64,000 bases of DNA from Neptunicoccus sediminis (GTDB lineage Bacteria > Pseudomonadota > Alphaproteobacteria > Rhodobacterales > Rhodobacteraceae). The number at the start of each line of letters is the position of its first letter. The stretch's first letter is position 1. The notes beneath the pieces are model-generated. The model was not told where the DNA came from. It made no database searches and saw only the letters and a list, made by a program, of their open reading frames with translations. Both the position numbers and the translations under genes were made by a program. Shown piece after piece: positions 63,283 to 64,000 of the stretch. Location: positions 248,001-312,000 of the forward strand of contig NZ_MDVX01000003.1 of NCBI RefSeq assembly GCF_001719615.1. The letters run 5' to 3'.

Positions 63283-64000
63283 TTACCCCTTGTAGACGCG
63301 ATTGTAACGCGCGCCAAGGGAGGTGAGAATTTCATAGCCGATGGTGCCAGCGGCATCCGCCAGATGGTCCACGGTCTGGATGTCGTTCAACAGGTCAAGA
63401 TGATCGGGAATGGTTTCAAGCTCGGTCACGTCAACGGTGATCAGATCCATCGACACTCGGCCAATCAGCGGGCAGGGGGTGTCACCGGCGTAAAGGTTCA
63501 GATTGCCGTTGCCGATGGCACGGATCAACCCGTCCGCATAGCCTGACGCGATGGTCGCCACCTTGCTGTCCCGCGTTGCTGTCCAGTTCGCGCCATAGCC
63601 GACAGTCTCGCCTTTTGTAACGCGGCGGGTCTGGATCACGGGGATCGCCAGACCAACCACCGCTTTGGCATCACCGAAAGGTGCGCCGCCGTACAACCCG
63701 ACACCGGGACGGTTCAGGTCAAAATGGTAATCGGCCCCAAGCAGGGTGCCGCCCGTTGCCGAGAGGGATTTGCGGGTGGTCAGCCCGTCGGTCATGGCGC
63801 GGAAACAGTCCAGTTGCGCCCTGTTCTGCGGGTGGTCCGGTTCATCGGCGCAGGCCAGATGAGACATGACCAGTTTCGGACCAGCTGCGGTGATCTGCGC
63901 CTTCAGACTGGCAAATTCCGCAGGCTCCATCCCGAGCCGGTTCATACCGGAATCAAGCTGGATGCCGAATGCCTGACCAATGGGAAGAAACTCGTTAACC
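63283..64000 (-). CDS. alr: Alanine racemase, C-terminal part (gene continues past window)
   Basis: PLP enzyme interconverting L- and D-alanine for peptidoglycan (EC 5.1.1.1). About 239 residues are in the window and the frame runs off the right edge. The catalytic Tyr region reads VGYGANWTA, and the C-terminal beta-domain shows [21 protein letters not shown] and [12 protein letters not shown]. The PLP-binding N-terminal Lys lies outside the window. The part near the edge reads [12 protein letters not shown], the usual barrel motif. Confidence 0.95.
   Translation of the reverse strand, partial: VNEFLPIGQAFGIQLDSGMNRLGMEPAEFASLKAQITAAGPKLVMSHLACADEPDHPQNRAQLDCFRAMTDGLTTRKSLSATGGTLLGADYHFDLNRPGVGLYGGAPFGDAKAVVGLAIPVIQTRRVTKGETVGYGANWTATRDSKVATIASGYADGLIRAIGNGNLNLYAGDTPCPLIGRVSMDLITVDVTELETIPDHLDLLNDIQTVDHLADAAGTIGYEILTSLGARYNRVYKG

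Overview
This window looks like a chromosome segment of a marine alphaproteobacterium of the order Rhodobacterales (Roseobacter group). The evidence is moderately high GC, Shine-Dalgarno-led genes, a monomeric NADP-isocitrate dehydrogenase, a TIGR02300 acidic protein, an alr-mlaE-mlaF-pqiA-radA-cvpA run, a yajC-secD-secF-Mth938 run and a long suc/lpd operon. The genus cannot be fixed from the sequence. I see no phage genes, insertion sequences, CRISPR arrays or rRNA genes. One tRNA gene, tRNA-Ala(GGC), is present.

Left part (1-12.1 kb): the N-terminus of an MHYT-type membrane sensor, a Ca2+/cation antiporter, monomeric icd with a clean terminator, and an MFS transporter. A compact minus-strand catabolic operon follows (DUF1185 protein, alpha/beta hydrolase, flavin reductase, luciferase-like flavin monooxygenase, aldehyde dehydrogenase), with a divergent LysR regulator. 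Then come tRNA-Ala, a TIGR02300 protein and a YgjP-type metallopeptidase.

Central energy block (12.1-28 kb): a minus-strand operon runs sucC-sucD-(secreted unknown)-sucA-sucB-MAPEG-MAPEG-VOC protein-lpdA-TSUP permease. It encodes the 2-oxoglutarate dehydrogenase complex and succinyl-CoA synthetase. A GntR/FCD regulator gene meets the end of this operon head-on. The 10-bp palindrome TGTGATCACA lies in the regulator's own promoter and twice, 21 bp apart, in the sucC promoter. I saw no further intergenic copy by eye. This suggests a compact self-regulated TCA-cycle switch and is the most interesting observation here. Hairpin elements of one repeat family sit between sucC/sucD and between sucB and the MAPEG genes, and an unusual nested-palindrome array lies upstream of the regulator. 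An RTX calcium-binding protein and a periplasmic 5'-nucleotidase follow.

Right part (28-64 kb): surE-pcm-nlpD-like, serS, two small lipoproteins, a membrane-anchored pentapeptide-repeat protein, yajC-secD-secF with an internal hairpin, a second TSUP permease, sodB, a host-attachment-family protein, a LOG-family protein, a LysM protein, an Atm1-type ABC exporter, an RND pump with its adaptor, a YfgM-like protein, bamB, der, two tandem cytoplasmic sulfatases, an SDR, purF, cvpA, radA, a PqiA-like protein, mlaF, mlaE and a truncated alr. Most of these are housekeeping envelope, secretion and DNA-repair genes. The sulfatase pair and the catabolic operon are the accessory parts.
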